From contig CAUJNA010003503.1 in NCBI GenBank assembly GCA_963377175.1, forward strand, positions 218,501 through 282,500: a DNA stretch of 64,000 nucleotides, in the 5' to 3' direction. Source of the stretch: Effrenium voratum (lineage: Eukaryota; Sar; Dinophyceae; Suessiales; Symbiodiniaceae). The notes under the pieces were generated by a model. The model made no database searches. It saw nothing but the letters and a program-made list of their open reading frames with translations, and had not been told where the DNA came from. Positions 21,622-31,795 of the stretch are shown here, piece after piece. The position numbers were made by a program, and so were the translations under genes. Each line of letters starts with the position of its first letter. Within the stretch, counting starts at the first letter, position 1.

Positions 21622-22080
21622 GCCCGTTCGGGGCGTGCGTGGGCAGCGTGAAGCCACTAGCTTGGGGAACATCAGCCTGAAATTGACTCGGCCTTGCTGG
21701 CATGGAGAGCATCATTTGTTTGCCAACCAAGGCTTGATGATCATTAGGAGGGTGCTCACTTGTGCGCCGAGTTTTTTTTTTTCTGGCAGAAAGTGAGACC
21801 TGAGGGAGGCAATCCCCACATGCGAAGTGCATGTTTGAATGCAGAAACATGCTGACTGCAAGCTTGGGAGAACTGGACTGTGCAGTGTTTGGAAGAGCAG
21901 AGCCAGACAGTTCTGAGGTGCCCATATGTCGAAAGCAGATGTGAAGCAACACTGACTTGCTAACGGATAGAGATATTGGTCCATGTCTGGAGCAGTTGCA
22001 TTCCATACACTGCTGCCCACGAGAGCATTTGAGGGCTTCAACGAGTTTCTTATTCCCATACTGCACTTTGTGCCTGGAAG

Positions 22081-22130
22081 GTCATGGAGGGTCGTGATGA
22101 CATTGACGGCGATCTTGCAAAGATAGCCAA
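22081..22130 (+). CDS. Same gene, helical module 2 continued
   Basis: TGGAAG acceptor, then VMEGRDDIDGDLAKIAK. Ends GCCAA with GC donor. Joining across a 77-base intron to 22208 gives A-K-H-L-E-R-S-N-K. Confidence 0.7.
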
Positions 22131-22207
22131 GCGCCAACCTTACGGCGTTCAGACTCCGATCTTGATTTGGAGTGGCTCGTGCTTGAATGCTTGAATTTGC
22201 TTCCCAG

Positions 22208-22286
22208 GCATTTGGAAAGATCCAACAAGCCATCCTCCTTGATGATGATGATGCTCCGTGAACTGCGAGATGGCAAGCCGGTGAAG
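22208..22286 (+). CDS. Same gene, end of helical module 2
   Basis: TTCCCAG acceptor, then HLERSNKPSSLMMMMLRELR and DGKPVK. A GA donor (AAG|GATGCAG) joins cleanly to the next exon as V-K-D-P-E-Y. Short direct repeat AGGAT at both intron ends. Confidence 0.7.
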
Positions 22287-22512
22287 GATGCAGATTCGAT
22301 TGTGCTGCCAGTCGTTTTCTTTGCACAGATGCATCTCTGGATTTGGAGAAGAAAGGCAATTCTGCTTAAGCTAGAAGCATGGTTGGACCGCCTGACCATG
22401 GTGGCATGAAACAGGCCCATTGATGAAGGAAGACTTGTGGGATAAGTCAAAATTAAGAGGGAAGAGAGACATGGGAACTCCTTGAAAGCTTTTGGTACTG
22501 GAAGATCCGCAG

Positions 22513-22551
22513 GATCCGGAGTACGCGGCTGCTATTGGCAGCAAGGATGGG
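22513..22551 (+). CDS. Same gene, linker exon after module 2
   Basis: CCGCAG acceptor, then DPEYAAAIGSKDG and a GC donor just before an in-frame TGA. The 39-base exon keeps phase 0. Confidence 0.6.
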
Positions 22552-22980
22552 GCCTGAGCCAGCACTGCCATCTTCACGTGATAAATGGATGGAAACTTGA
22601 AACTCTCAACCTGGGCGGTTCAAAGGCAATCCATCCCGTTGTAGTGGTTTTTCAAACCCAATAGTAGTTACCCAATGGGATGCCCTTGAACACGTTGAAT
22701 TGAGTCGCTAAATGCCCCCCAGAGCTCCGAAGCAGATTTCTGTCGCCGTTCGCATATCTTTCCAGCCAGATCCATGAGCGCGAACTCCGAGATGCTATGA
22801 AGGAGAGAATGTGCCTTTGTGTTCAGCCGCGCTTTGTCCCTTTTGTCTTTGTGCCCGTGATTGAACCTTAGGGCACTGGTCCCTGGCAACTCATCAATTC
22901 TGGGCTGGCACTCGCAGGGCTCAATTTGCACCGTTTGGACTTTACAACAGGTTCTTGAGTGCTTGATCCGACAGTGGCAG

Positions 22981-23371
22981 GACCGCGATCGAAGCCGCAG
23001 CAAGCCTAGAGGTGGTAGAGACGAATCAAAAGGTGGTCGACACGACAGGCGCGGATGCATGATTGGCATAAGCACAGATTGCGGAGAGATCGCTGCATTG
23101 GACTGGAGTGCCTCCCATGTTCATTTGCGGACTTCTGGCATGAGCATCCTCGTGCCAGGGAGAGGCGCGATCGTGACCGCAACCTGGCTTTGTCACAGCA
23201 TGAAGATGAGTTCTGCGGGGTGTGTGTGTGAGAGAGATTGTGCGTGTGTGTGTGTGTGTCTGTGTGTGTGTGTGTGCCTGCATCGATTGGATAGTAGTTG
23301 CCCTAGGAGATAGGGAGCGGGACCGTGACCGCCGGGATGATCGTCGTGAAGCTCGGCCGCAAAAGAAAGGG
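22981..23371 (+). CDS. Same gene, Arg/Asp/Ser-rich exons
   Basis: Three short open segments in RS/RD style: 22981-23038 (DRDRSRSKPRGGRDESK), about 23159-23185 (ERRDRDRNLA) and 23314-23371 (ERDRDRRDDRREARPQK). Each follows an AG acceptor. (GT)n microsatellite at 23219-23277 lies in the intron between the last two. Such tracts are typical of splicing and mRNA-export factors. Confidence 0.6.
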
Positions 23372-23517
23372 CATTGTTTCGCGCTAGAAAGCTAAACGTG
23401 CAAGCTGGGAGGGTGAGCCGCACAGTGGCGGGAAGCTGCGTGGTTGTCCCAAGGGCCGAATGGATGTGCCCGAGGTCGGTGAATCGGCAAGTTGCAAGGC
23501 TCAAATCGCCAGGACAG

Positions 23518-23610
23518 AGGTGACCGTGAGCGCGGTGGCGGTGACCGTGGAGATCGTGGGGACCGTGGTGGTGGTGGCGAGCGAGGTGACCGAGGTGATG
23601 GGGGAGGCAG
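23518..23610 (+). CDS. Same gene, Arg/Gly-rich exon
   Basis: Open frame GDRERGGGDRGDRGDRGGGG followed by ERGDRGDGGG, ending before a GTCCCAG. RG/RGG-type RNA-binding tract. Preceded by an ACAG acceptor. Confidence 0.6.
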
Positions 23611-24235
23611 GTCCCAGGTGAATTGATTCGTGCAACGAGTGCGAATACATTCGCTTCCTTGGAGGGCTTGAGGTGGCTGAAGTGACAAACCGAGAGTGTG
23701 CCGCTGCCGTCAGGTCGGTGATGCCCGACATGGCAAAGAAGCTGCTTAGATGCAATGAAGTTGGCAGAGAGCCTCATTTCGTCTTTGCATTCTCTTCCGG
23801 AAGTAAGGACGAGCACCATTTTGCTGATGAGACCCGCTTCATGAGTTGCGCCCGCTGTTTGCTTGCAGGGTTACTATTCACAGGCAAGGATATATCAGTG
23901 TGGGAAGAGAGAAGTGTATGGAGACCAGTCTCCCAGTGAATGGGATTGTGATCGAAGGCCAGTTCTGAAGCAAGAATTGCAATCCTGCGCAGTGACTCAC
24001 TGGCTCTCCTGGGCGCGAGCTGCTTGAGTTAGCCAGATGTCTACGGAACAGCTGGCCAGGCTTCAGGCTTGCAACAAGAGTTCCCATCTGAGCATTTGCT
24101 TTCGGCGGCGAGCGGCCATGCTTCAACATATCTTATGATAGTGTCCTGGAATTAGGAGCCTTGAGACAAGGGCAGACCAAATCAGGGGGTATGTGCACGC
24201 AATGCTCAGCAGGCGATTGTCTCAATTGCTGTCAG

Positions 24236-24270
24236 TTGCCATAAGTGTGGACTTATGGCGCACGTGAAGG
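24236..24270 (+). CDS. Same gene, CCHC zinc-knuckle exon (partial)
   Basis: TGTCAG acceptor, then CHKCGLMAHVKE: Cys-x2-Cys-Gly-x3-His, the first three ligands of a CCHC zinc knuckle. The fourth Cys would be on the next exon, which is not found. The gene runs directly into the poly-T and low-complexity block, so its 3' end is either far downstream or lost. Confidence 0.5.
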
Positions 24271-24293
24271 AGCTACGGCACTAATATGCAAAA

Positions 24294-24295
<2 letters not shown>

Positions 24296-24327
<32 letters not shown>
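24296..24327. repeat. Poly-T tract marking the left edge of the low-complexity block
   Basis: Thirty-two consecutive T, directly after the last recognisable exon of the plus-strand gene. It could be the complement of a poly-A tail of a minus-oriented retroposed sequence. Confidence 0.95.
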
Positions 24328-24329
<2 letters not shown>

Positions 24330-24539
24330 TATGTAATTATTTTACAGAGGCATACTTTTTGGGAAAGATTAATGGGTTTTGGTGTATATGTTATTCTCCT
24401 ATAAACCGGTACTGGAGGTCGCATTTCCCGTGCACCGGCAAGCCGTTGCAGCGGTACTCCGGCCGAATCGCAGTGCTTGCGGCGAGCGGCTATGCTTGTC
24501 TCGGTCTTTTGTCCGCGGCACAAACTCCCGCTTCTTCGC

Positions 24540-24800
24540 GCGGCCCGGAAGGCCCCGAAATTTTGCCGAAATTTCGGGGGGAGGGGGGGGGGGGGTTCTT
24601 AACAACTTTGCTTAGAGTTCTCGCGGCGTAACCCGGCCAAATTTTCCCGGATTTTGGGTCGCTTCCGGCGACGCGGCTCTTAGGTTTCCGGACGTTACCC
24701 CCGCAAATTTCTTCAGAATTTGGCGGCTTTCCGAAAAAATACTGGGCCAAATTTCGGGGAAATTTGGGGACCTGTCCGAGTCGAAATTTCTCGAAAATTT
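24540..24800. repeat. GC-richer copy of a dispersed repeat with AAATTT/CCGAAATTTCGG palindromes
   Basis: Contains CCGAAATTTTGCCGAAATTTCGGGG and related palindromes. The segment about 24640-24740 (ATTTTGGGTCGCTTCCGG ... GGCTTTCCGAAAAAATAC) has a clear but decayed relative at about 26590-26690. Confidence 0.7.
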
Positions 24801-24829
24801 CGTGCCGGGTGTCTCCGTATCCTTGCTTC

Positions 24830-25358
24830 TCTCTGTGTCTCCCAGTCTGTTTCCGTGTGTCCGTATCTATCTGTTTCGTACTCTCTGTCTTTCTCTGTCT
24901 ATCTTTGTGCATCTCTGTGTATCCCAATCTGTTTCTTTTTGGTGTTTGCGCCTCTTTGTCTCTATTTGTCTGTCTGTGTCTCTCTGTCTCTCGGGTTGTC
25001 TCGGTTTGTCTCTGTTTGTCTCTATGTGTCCGTGTTTGTCGTTCGTCTCTATTTCTTTGCGTCTTTTTGTGTCTCTCTGTCTATTTCCGCGTGTCCGCGT
25101 CTGTCTATTTGGTAATGTCTGTCTATATTTGTCTCTGTCTTTATCTTTCTATCTATCTGCGCTTGTTTCTGCGGGTCGTTTCACAAAGATGGCACACTTC
25201 CGCGTTGTCGCGTGCCGCATCTCCCCCTTTTAAGCTCCGTTTGCTTCCTTTCGTTCTATCGTTCTTTTCGTTTCTGATTGTTTCTGCCATTGTTCTTGCT
25301 TGCTTGCTTTTGTTCTTGCTTGCCTGCCTCCCTCTCTCTCTTTTTCTTTCTCTCTCTT

Positions 25359-25409
<51 letters not shown>

Positions 25410-25441
25410 TTTTCTTTCTCTCTTTTTCTCTCTCTCTTTTC

Positions 25442-25472
<31 letters not shown>

Positions 25473-25629
25473 TTCTCTTGTTCTCTCCTTCTCTTTCTTT
25501 CTCCCTCTCTCTCTCTCTTTTTCTCTCTCTCTCTCTCTCTTTCTCTCTCTTTTTCCTTTCTTTCTCTCTCTCTGTTTCTCTCTCTCTCTCTCTCTCTCTC
25601 TTTTTCTCTCTGTCTCCCACTTTCTCTCT

Positions 25630-25674
<45 letters not shown>

Positions 25675-26190
25675 TCTCTCTCCCTTTCTCTCTGAGAGAA
25701 AGAGAGAGAGAAAAAAAAGAGATTTCTCTTTCTCTTTCTCTCTCTTTCTCTCTTTTTTTTCATCGCCCATAGGATGGGGTAACTTGCTTAGGTCCTGTTG
25801 GGGCATCGGCGGGTTTCTCCCGGGGCCGGAGACACCCTGGAAAAGCCGTTGGCACCACCTCAGGCATCTTCGTCAGCAGCAACTCCTCCCTGCCATGGGT
25901 CTCTCTGTCTCTCTTTGTCTCTTTCTCTCTCTTTCTCTCTCTCTCTTTCATTCTCTTTTTCTATATCTCTTTCTCTCTCTTTCTCTCTCTCTCTTTCATT
26001 CTCTTTTTCTATATCTCTATCTCTTTCTTTCTTTCTCTCTCTTTCTTTCTTTATCTCTCTCTCTTTCTCTTTTTCCATTTTTTCTTCTATGTTGGTTCTT
26101 GTTTTTTCTCTTTATTTTTCTCATTGTTTTTCTCTTTCTTTCTTTTTTCCTTAATCTTTTTCTTTTTTCCTCTATCTCTTTTTTCTTCTC

Positions 26191-26248
<58 letters not shown>

Positions 26249-26260
26249 CTCTCTTTTTTC
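24830..26260. repeat. Pyrimidine-rich low-complexity DNA ((CT)n, TCTGTC, TTTCTC)
   Basis: Nearly 1.4 kb of C/T-only sequence on the plus strand, with a short strand flip near 25693-25720 (GAGAGAAAGAGAG) and an island of normal sequence at 25765-25900. Long open frames through it (Ser/Leu/Phe-rich, or Arg/Glu-rich on the minus strand) are composition artefacts. Confidence 0.95.
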
Positions 26261-26569
26261 CTTCCTCTTTGATTTTTTGTTGATATTGCCGTTGATGGAA
26301 TTAATGGGTTCTCTTTAGTAATATATATTTTGGCATTGATAAAATTTTGAAAACCGATAATTTATTTGATTTATTTATATATACAGTTATTTAACGATAT
26401 TATTATGATGCTTGGTTTTTATTTTTTTTATATATTGATATGCATTGAGGATTATATTTTTTGTGTACTATAGAGTTGTTATAGAGCGGTTATTATTTTA
26501 TTTGTATTAAATATTTTTGTTTTTAAACACGATTTATAAATCCTTGAAAATTGGGGGAGGGGATTTAGA

Positions 26570-26720
26570 TTTTTTATGGTAGAATATTGCTAAATTTTAG
26601 GTCGTTTTTAGCGATCCGACTTTGGATATTTAGATGTTATTCTCACATTTTTGCAGAGTTTGGGTGATTTTCCGAAAAAATAGTGGGTTATTTTTCGAAA
26701 TTTCTCGTTTTTTTTTTAAA
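26570..26720. repeat. Transition-decayed copy of the repeat at 24640
   Basis: ATTTTAGGTCGTTTTTAGCG here aligns with ATTTTGGGTCGCTTCCGGCG at 24650, and GATTTTCCGAAAAAATAGTG with GGCTTTCCGAAAAAATACTG. Differences are mostly C to T and G to A. Followed, like the first copy, by a CT-rich tract (26740-27000). Confidence 0.65.
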
Positions 26721-26739
26721 AAAAATCATTCTTTTTTGT

Positions 26740-27000
26740 TTTTCTCTCTTTCTCTCTCTTTGTTTTTGTTTCTTTGTCTCTCTGTCTCTTTGTCTCTCTG
26801 TTTCTTTGTCTTTCTGTCTTTCTCTGTCTCTCTGTCTCTCTGTCTTTCTTTCTCTTTGTCTCCTTGTCTCTCTGTCTCTCTGTCTCGGTCTCTCTGTCTC
26901 TCTAGCTTTCTATCTCCTTGTTTGTGTGTGTGTGTCTTTGTGGCTCTGTGTGCGTCTTTATGTCTTTTTGGTTCTTTCTGTGTTTTTATTTACTCTATAA
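26740..27000. repeat. Pyrimidine-rich tract (TCTCTG, CTTTCT)
   Basis: C/T-rich with interspersed G, the same position relative to the preceding repeat copy as the tract at 24830. Supports a large repeated unit. Confidence 0.85.
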
Positions 27001-27039
27001 AACGAAACCGTGAAAAGTGCGACGCGTTTTCCCGGACCG

Positions 27040-27431
27040 CTGTTCCGAAAAATCCCGGATTTTTCGGAAAATTGGTCCGGGCTGCCCCTGGAAGATGCAA
27101 CCGCTTCATATTTCCTACGGACCGCTTACCCAAATCTGTCCGGGCTACCCCGGCCATAATCCGGAAGATGCAGTGGCTTCATTTTTTGTAGGGACCAATT
27201 TCCCGAAATATTCCAGATATTTCGGGAAAATCGCAGCCACCCACCATTTTCTTGAAATATTCCGAATATTTCGGGGACCGTTTTCCCGAAATATTCCAAA
27301 TATTTCGGGAAATGCTATCGTCGAAATATCCGGAATATTTCGTGAACATGGTCTGGAGTACAATTATCGAAACATCCGGGATATTTCGGAAAAATGGTCC
27401 GGGCTTTGAGTGAAGCCGTTGTGTCTTCCAG
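27040..27431. repeat. Array of imperfect palindromes around CCGAAATATTCC..ATATTTCGG
   Basis: Five palindromic units lie at about 27199, 27253, 27284, 27322 and 27369, each of the form CGAAATATTCC-xx-ATATTTCG. An older-looking relative is at 27045 (CCGAAAAATCCCGGATTTTT). The array is bracketed by an inverted repeat: CTGGAAGATGCAACCGCTTCA (about 27088) and its diverged reverse complement at about 27409-27431. Cruciform or RNA hairpin potential; no coding role evident. Confidence 0.7.
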
Positions 27432-27460
27432 ATAAAGAGTCGGGGCATATATCTGCCTGC

Positions 27461-27477
27461 CCGTAGCCATTTTGGCT
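27461..27477 (+). other. Relict dinoflagellate spliced leader (17-base exact match)
   Basis: CCGTAGCCATTTTGGCT equals the first 17 bases of the conserved part of the dinoflagellate spliced leader. The leader would continue CAAG but here reads GAAATC. Because the donor sequence of an SL RNA gene does not follow, this is best read as the remnant of a leader carried on a retroposed transcript. It begins a roughly 240-base segment that recurs near 29265. Confidence 0.75.
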
Positions 27478-27710
27478 GAAATCTTGCGCCCGTCTTCCGA
27501 GAGTTTGGCGATGCGAGAAGCTGTGAGCCGCGGCCGATTGTTGCGACCAGCGGCGTTTTTCCTAATGCTTTGGGCGAAATCAGTTCGGCTTTGCTTGCAC
27601 CCAGGATGTTTACTGCTCGATTGCTGCGCTTGCAACAGCTGCGTGTGTGGATGGATCTTTTGAGGCCAACAGCCCGCGGATCCGTTCTCACCTTGCTCAG
27701 GCGACCGCCT
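27461..27710 (+). repeat. Less-decayed copy of the leader-bearing segment
   Basis: GC-richer segment starting with the leader relic. Landmarks AGAGTTTGGCGATGCGAGAA, CCGATTGTTGCGACCAGCGG and GATCTTTTGAGGCCAACAGC recur in order near 29310-29450 in AT-rich form. No protein domain was recognised in either orientation. Confidence 0.65.
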
Positions 27711-27955
27711 TTCACTGACTCTTTGGCGTGACCTTATCGCGACCAGCCCGGCCCTCAGTGCGTCTTGCGACCTGTGTTTGGAGAACGGCAGCATGCTTTT
27801 GATAAAATATGTTGGTGCCTGAGTTGCAAAAAATGTCTTGCCGGCGCGGGCTCTATAAGATTTGCTTAGTTCTTGGCACACCCGCCACGGCCTGGACCTT
27901 GGCCCCTGAGAGCTCGGCCCTTTTTTGGCACCCGCCTCAACTTACCCTAATTGCT

Positions 27956-28061
27956 GGTTTGGATTGGTGGTTTGGGGATTGAACCCCTGGATCATGTTGA
28001 AGTTGAATGGGAAACCACCCCCTAACCTCCAAAACACCGATCCAAACTACCAATCCAAACC
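27956..28061. mobile_element. Foldback/MITE-like element with 20-base inverted ends
   Basis: GGTTTGGATTGGTGGTTTGG (27956-27975) and CCAAACTACCAATCCAAACC (28042-28061) are inverted copies with one mismatch, enclosing about 66 bases with no ORF. Size resembles the GGGTCAAAA family but the ends are unrelated. No clear target duplication. Confidence 0.6.
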
Positions 28062-28379
28062 GCGCCAGTAGCAACCCGGGGTGCCCAATCCAAAGAGGGC
28101 CGCCGAACACCTGCAACCACCTCCTGGCCGCGGGCCAGAATACAGCCGTCGTGGAGGGCAATGAGAGCGGCGGGGCAGCGCCGAGACAAGCGCGTGACAA
28201 ACCGTTTCCCACTGGCTCGCTCCACTGGGCGCGTGCAACTGGGGCACGCGCAGCCGAAAGCTCGCACGCGCGTTCTTGCAGCCCGTCTGCATCACGGGCT
28301 TGGAGTCGGACGCGCGCACGCGCGCAGGCGAAGCCTGCGGCATGTCGACATTAGAGTCCGGCGCGCTGCGCGCTGGAGG

Positions 28380-28890
28380 TGTGTCTTTTTTTGTCTCTGT
28401 CTCTCTGTCGGTGTCTTTCTCTGTCTCTCTTTGTCTGTTGGTCTCTCTGTCTCTGGTATCTGTTTCTTTGTCTGTCTGTCTGTCTGTGTCTGTGTCTATG
28501 TTTGTGTCTGTGTCTGTGTCTGCGTTTGCGTCTGCGTCTGTGTCTGTGTCTGTTTCTGTGTCTGTGTTTGTGTCTGCGTCTGTCTGTTTGTGTCTGTTTG
28601 TCTGTGTCTGTGTCTCTGTGTCTGTGTGTCTGTGTGTGTTTGTGTGTGTCTGTGTGTGTCTGCGTGTGTCTGTGTGTGTGTCTGTGTGTGTCTGTGTGTG
28701 TCTGTGTGTGTCTGTGTGTGTCTGTGTGTGTCTGTGTGTGTCTGTGTGTGTCTGTGTGTGTCTTGTGTTTGTTTTGTCTTTGTTTTTGTTTTTTTTTGTG
28801 TTTTTGTTTCTGTTTTTCTGTTTGTTTGTTTGTTTGTTTGTGTGTTTGTTTTTTGTATTGTTTATTTATTTATTTGTCGATTTATTTATT
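28380..28890. repeat. (TCTGTG)n, (TGTC)n and (TTTG)n tracts
   Basis: About 500 bases of short G/T/C repeats grading into TTTATTTATTTG at the right end. Cys/Val/Ser-rich frames through it are artefacts. Confidence 0.95.
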
Positions 28891-29264
28891 TGTTTGAAAT
28901 TGATATTATATAAATTGAAATTATAATATTGCATAGATTAATTGTTATGAATTTATAAAATTTAGGGCTCGCTCTTTATATTTGTATTGTTGAAAGAATT
29001 AGGATAATTTTAATGGAAAGAGGATATTGTGTTTAGGTGTTTATAAGATTTGAGAGAGTAAGTCTGAATAATTTGGTGATAGAGATTGTTGATATATATT
29101 ATTGGGATATGAAGTTCGAAAATCTTTTGGTCGTTGTTTTGGTTTGGTTTTTGAATATGTTATATGGCCTTGTTTTGGTTGAAAGCTTTATGGAGGAATA
29201 GTTTGTTATGGAATGAATATATTTATGATGGATGTTTTTTGGGAGGTTAGAAAAATAATTTATT

Positions 29265-29490
29265 TAGATATTCTATTATTATTTTGGTTGACATATTGTG
29301 CTTGTTTTGTAAGAGTTTGGCGATATAAGAATCGATTGTTATGATTAGCGATGTGTTATTTAGTTTAGATTTGTTTGTACTTGGGATGTTTTTTGGTCGA
29401 TGGTGTTTTCGTGTGCGTTGTAACAATTATGTATGGGAATAGATCTTTTGAGATTAATAGTTCATTTTGCACCTGAGAAAACTCGTCTTT
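29265..29490 (+). repeat. AT-converted copy of the leader-bearing segment
   Basis: Aligns with 27461-27700: CTATTATTATTTTGGTTGAC against CCGTAGCCATTTTGGCTGAA, TCGATTGTTATGATTAGCGA against CCGATTGTTGCGACCAGCGG, and GATCTTTTGAGATTAATAGT against GATCTTTTGAGGCCAACAGC. Almost all differences are C to T or G to A. Confidence 0.65.
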
Positions 29491-31795
29491 AGATATTTGG
29501 GTTTTTAGAATTGGGTCTCCAGAATTGGGTCTCTAGTTTAGTGTAGTGTATAGTCTTTCAAAGTGTTTTGCTTAGGTAGGGTCTAAGGCAAAGGCTTAAA
29601 ATCGCAGTCATTTATTTTTTCTGAAATATTCCGAAACCGTTTTTTGTTAAGCATTTGCTCGGTCTGCCTATTTTTATCTTTATGAATATGATCGTGCATG
29701 TCTATTTATAATTATTAAATTGGAAAATATTTTTTATTTGATATTCTGATTCTGTTATTCTCTTGCCCCATGGGCTTCATTTCGCACGCTGCTGGAAAGC
29801 AGCGGGCCCCCGCTAGTATCTTTGTATTTTTGTTTCCTTGTGTCTTTGTGGTTTTGTGTTTTTGTGTTTTTGTCTTTTTATGTATTTGTTTGTCTCTTTT
29901 TTGTCTCTCTCTATTTTGATTTGTCTTTATTTATCTCTCTTTGTGTTTTTTGTTTGTTTCTTTTTCCTATTTTTCTTTGTCTTTTTTTTTGTGTCCGCCG
30001 ATCGCGGCGGGGTTTCTAAAGAATGCAAATCCCATGGTATGGAAATCTTTATTTATTTAACAAAAAATATGGGTGTTTTGTATTGATTTGTTGGCATTCC
30101 GAAATTAATGGTTCTTCATTATTTTGTATATTTTAATTATTTATTTTCTATATTGTAAACCAAACCCTAATATATATATTCGATAATATAAATCTCGAAA
30201 ACAAACATTTAGAATTATATAATTCTTTCTGGATTTATATTATATTTCTCATTTTTAAGATCCATTTTCTTTCTTTTGGTATATGAATTGTTATTGGAAA
30301 TAATGGATGATTATTAGTATTATTATATAAATAATATTAAATATAGATTTAATAAATTTTATAATTAATATATTATTAATATATATATATTTAAACATAT
30401 AACAGGAAATTCTTAAAACATATATATGTACATAGAATGAATTTATAGTAATATAATTATATAAAAAATAAAAAATATATATTTTAAATAAAATAAATAT
30501 CATATATATATAATATATTATTTATAAATATATATTTCTTTAATATAATTATTGATTTAATTGAATTGATATATATATATATATATAGAAATAGAAATTA
30601 ACTATATAGTAAATTTAGCTAATTGAAAATAAATATTGATAATTCTATTTTATTTTTAGTAAATAAAATATTGAATTTTATAATATATTAGAGACAATCC
30701 GTTATTTCTAATCATGGCCTATAGACCGAAAAAAAGAAAACGAAGAGACATATGACATGCGACATGACAGAAACATGCTTTATTCACAAAGATAATTTTG
30801 AGATTATTTTTTACAAATCGAATTTTTATATATATTGGATCTGAATTTAGAATATAAAGAATATTTGAAAAATAAATATTGTTTAACAAAAAACATATTA
30901 GAATATATAATTAGAAACGAAGAATCACTAATTTCGGGAACGCTAACGAATCGATATCTTATACAAAAACATTCGAAAATCATACCTCAGGCAAACCTGA
31001 TTATTTCGCAAAAGAATTATAAAGGACTATTAAAACCCCCCCCAGAAAAATTGCCCTATAACCTATAAATTCCACAAATTTTTAAAAAGATTTCTTAATC
31101 CTTATGCGACTTGCAATTGGAATCTAAATACAATACGATATGTCTTTTTACCTCTAATATGATTAAATATAATTCTTAAAATAATAATTATAGCTATAAT
31201 TATATTCTATTGCAAGCCGGGCTAACATAATAGCCATTTAAAGCCAAACACCATCCCAAATACCAATTAAAAAATAAACAAAAATATATAAATCAAATAA
31301 ATATTACAAAATATCAATAACAATAAATAAAAGGAAAAAAAAAAAAAAAATATATATAAATAAACAAAATCCAAAATTAAATAATCAAAAACAAATAATA
31401 CAAAAAATAAACAAACAAAAAACAAAAAACTATAAAAAAAATAACAAAAAATAAAAACAAAAATCAAATATAAACAAAAAACAAAAAAAACAAAACAAAA
31501 CAAACCATCAATAAAAATAAACAAAAACTAAAATATTTTGCTTCGAACAATCCCCACCCTACACACTCACGAGCTTACGACCGTGAACACGGTTGTATAA
31601 ATTCAAGCATGGTTTTCGAGTGGTTTGGCAACCAAATTTTCAGTAAAAGCCTTAACCACCTATCTATATATCAAAATCCATTTATTTATAAGCCGATTTC
31701 GAGAATTCAATTATCGGCTCCGGTATCAAAAACCAAGCCAGCCCTTTCCAAAAAAAACCCAATAGGGTATTAAACGAAATTTCTTATTCATAGTC

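Noticed and set aside
24764..26272. Open frame of 502 codons (Ser/Leu/Phe-rich) on the plus strand and Arg/Glu-rich frames on the minus strand
   Set aside because: It is a reading of a C/T-only microsatellite. No start context, no domain, and all six frames are biased by composition.
27461..27500. A functional spliced-leader RNA gene
   Set aside because: A real SL gene should continue with CAAG and a GT donor followed by a conserved intron part; here the sequence diverges after 17 bases.
28161..28926. Frames of about 250 and 216 codons rich in Cys/Val/Ser
   Set aside because: They are translations of (TG)n/(TCTGTG)n repeats.
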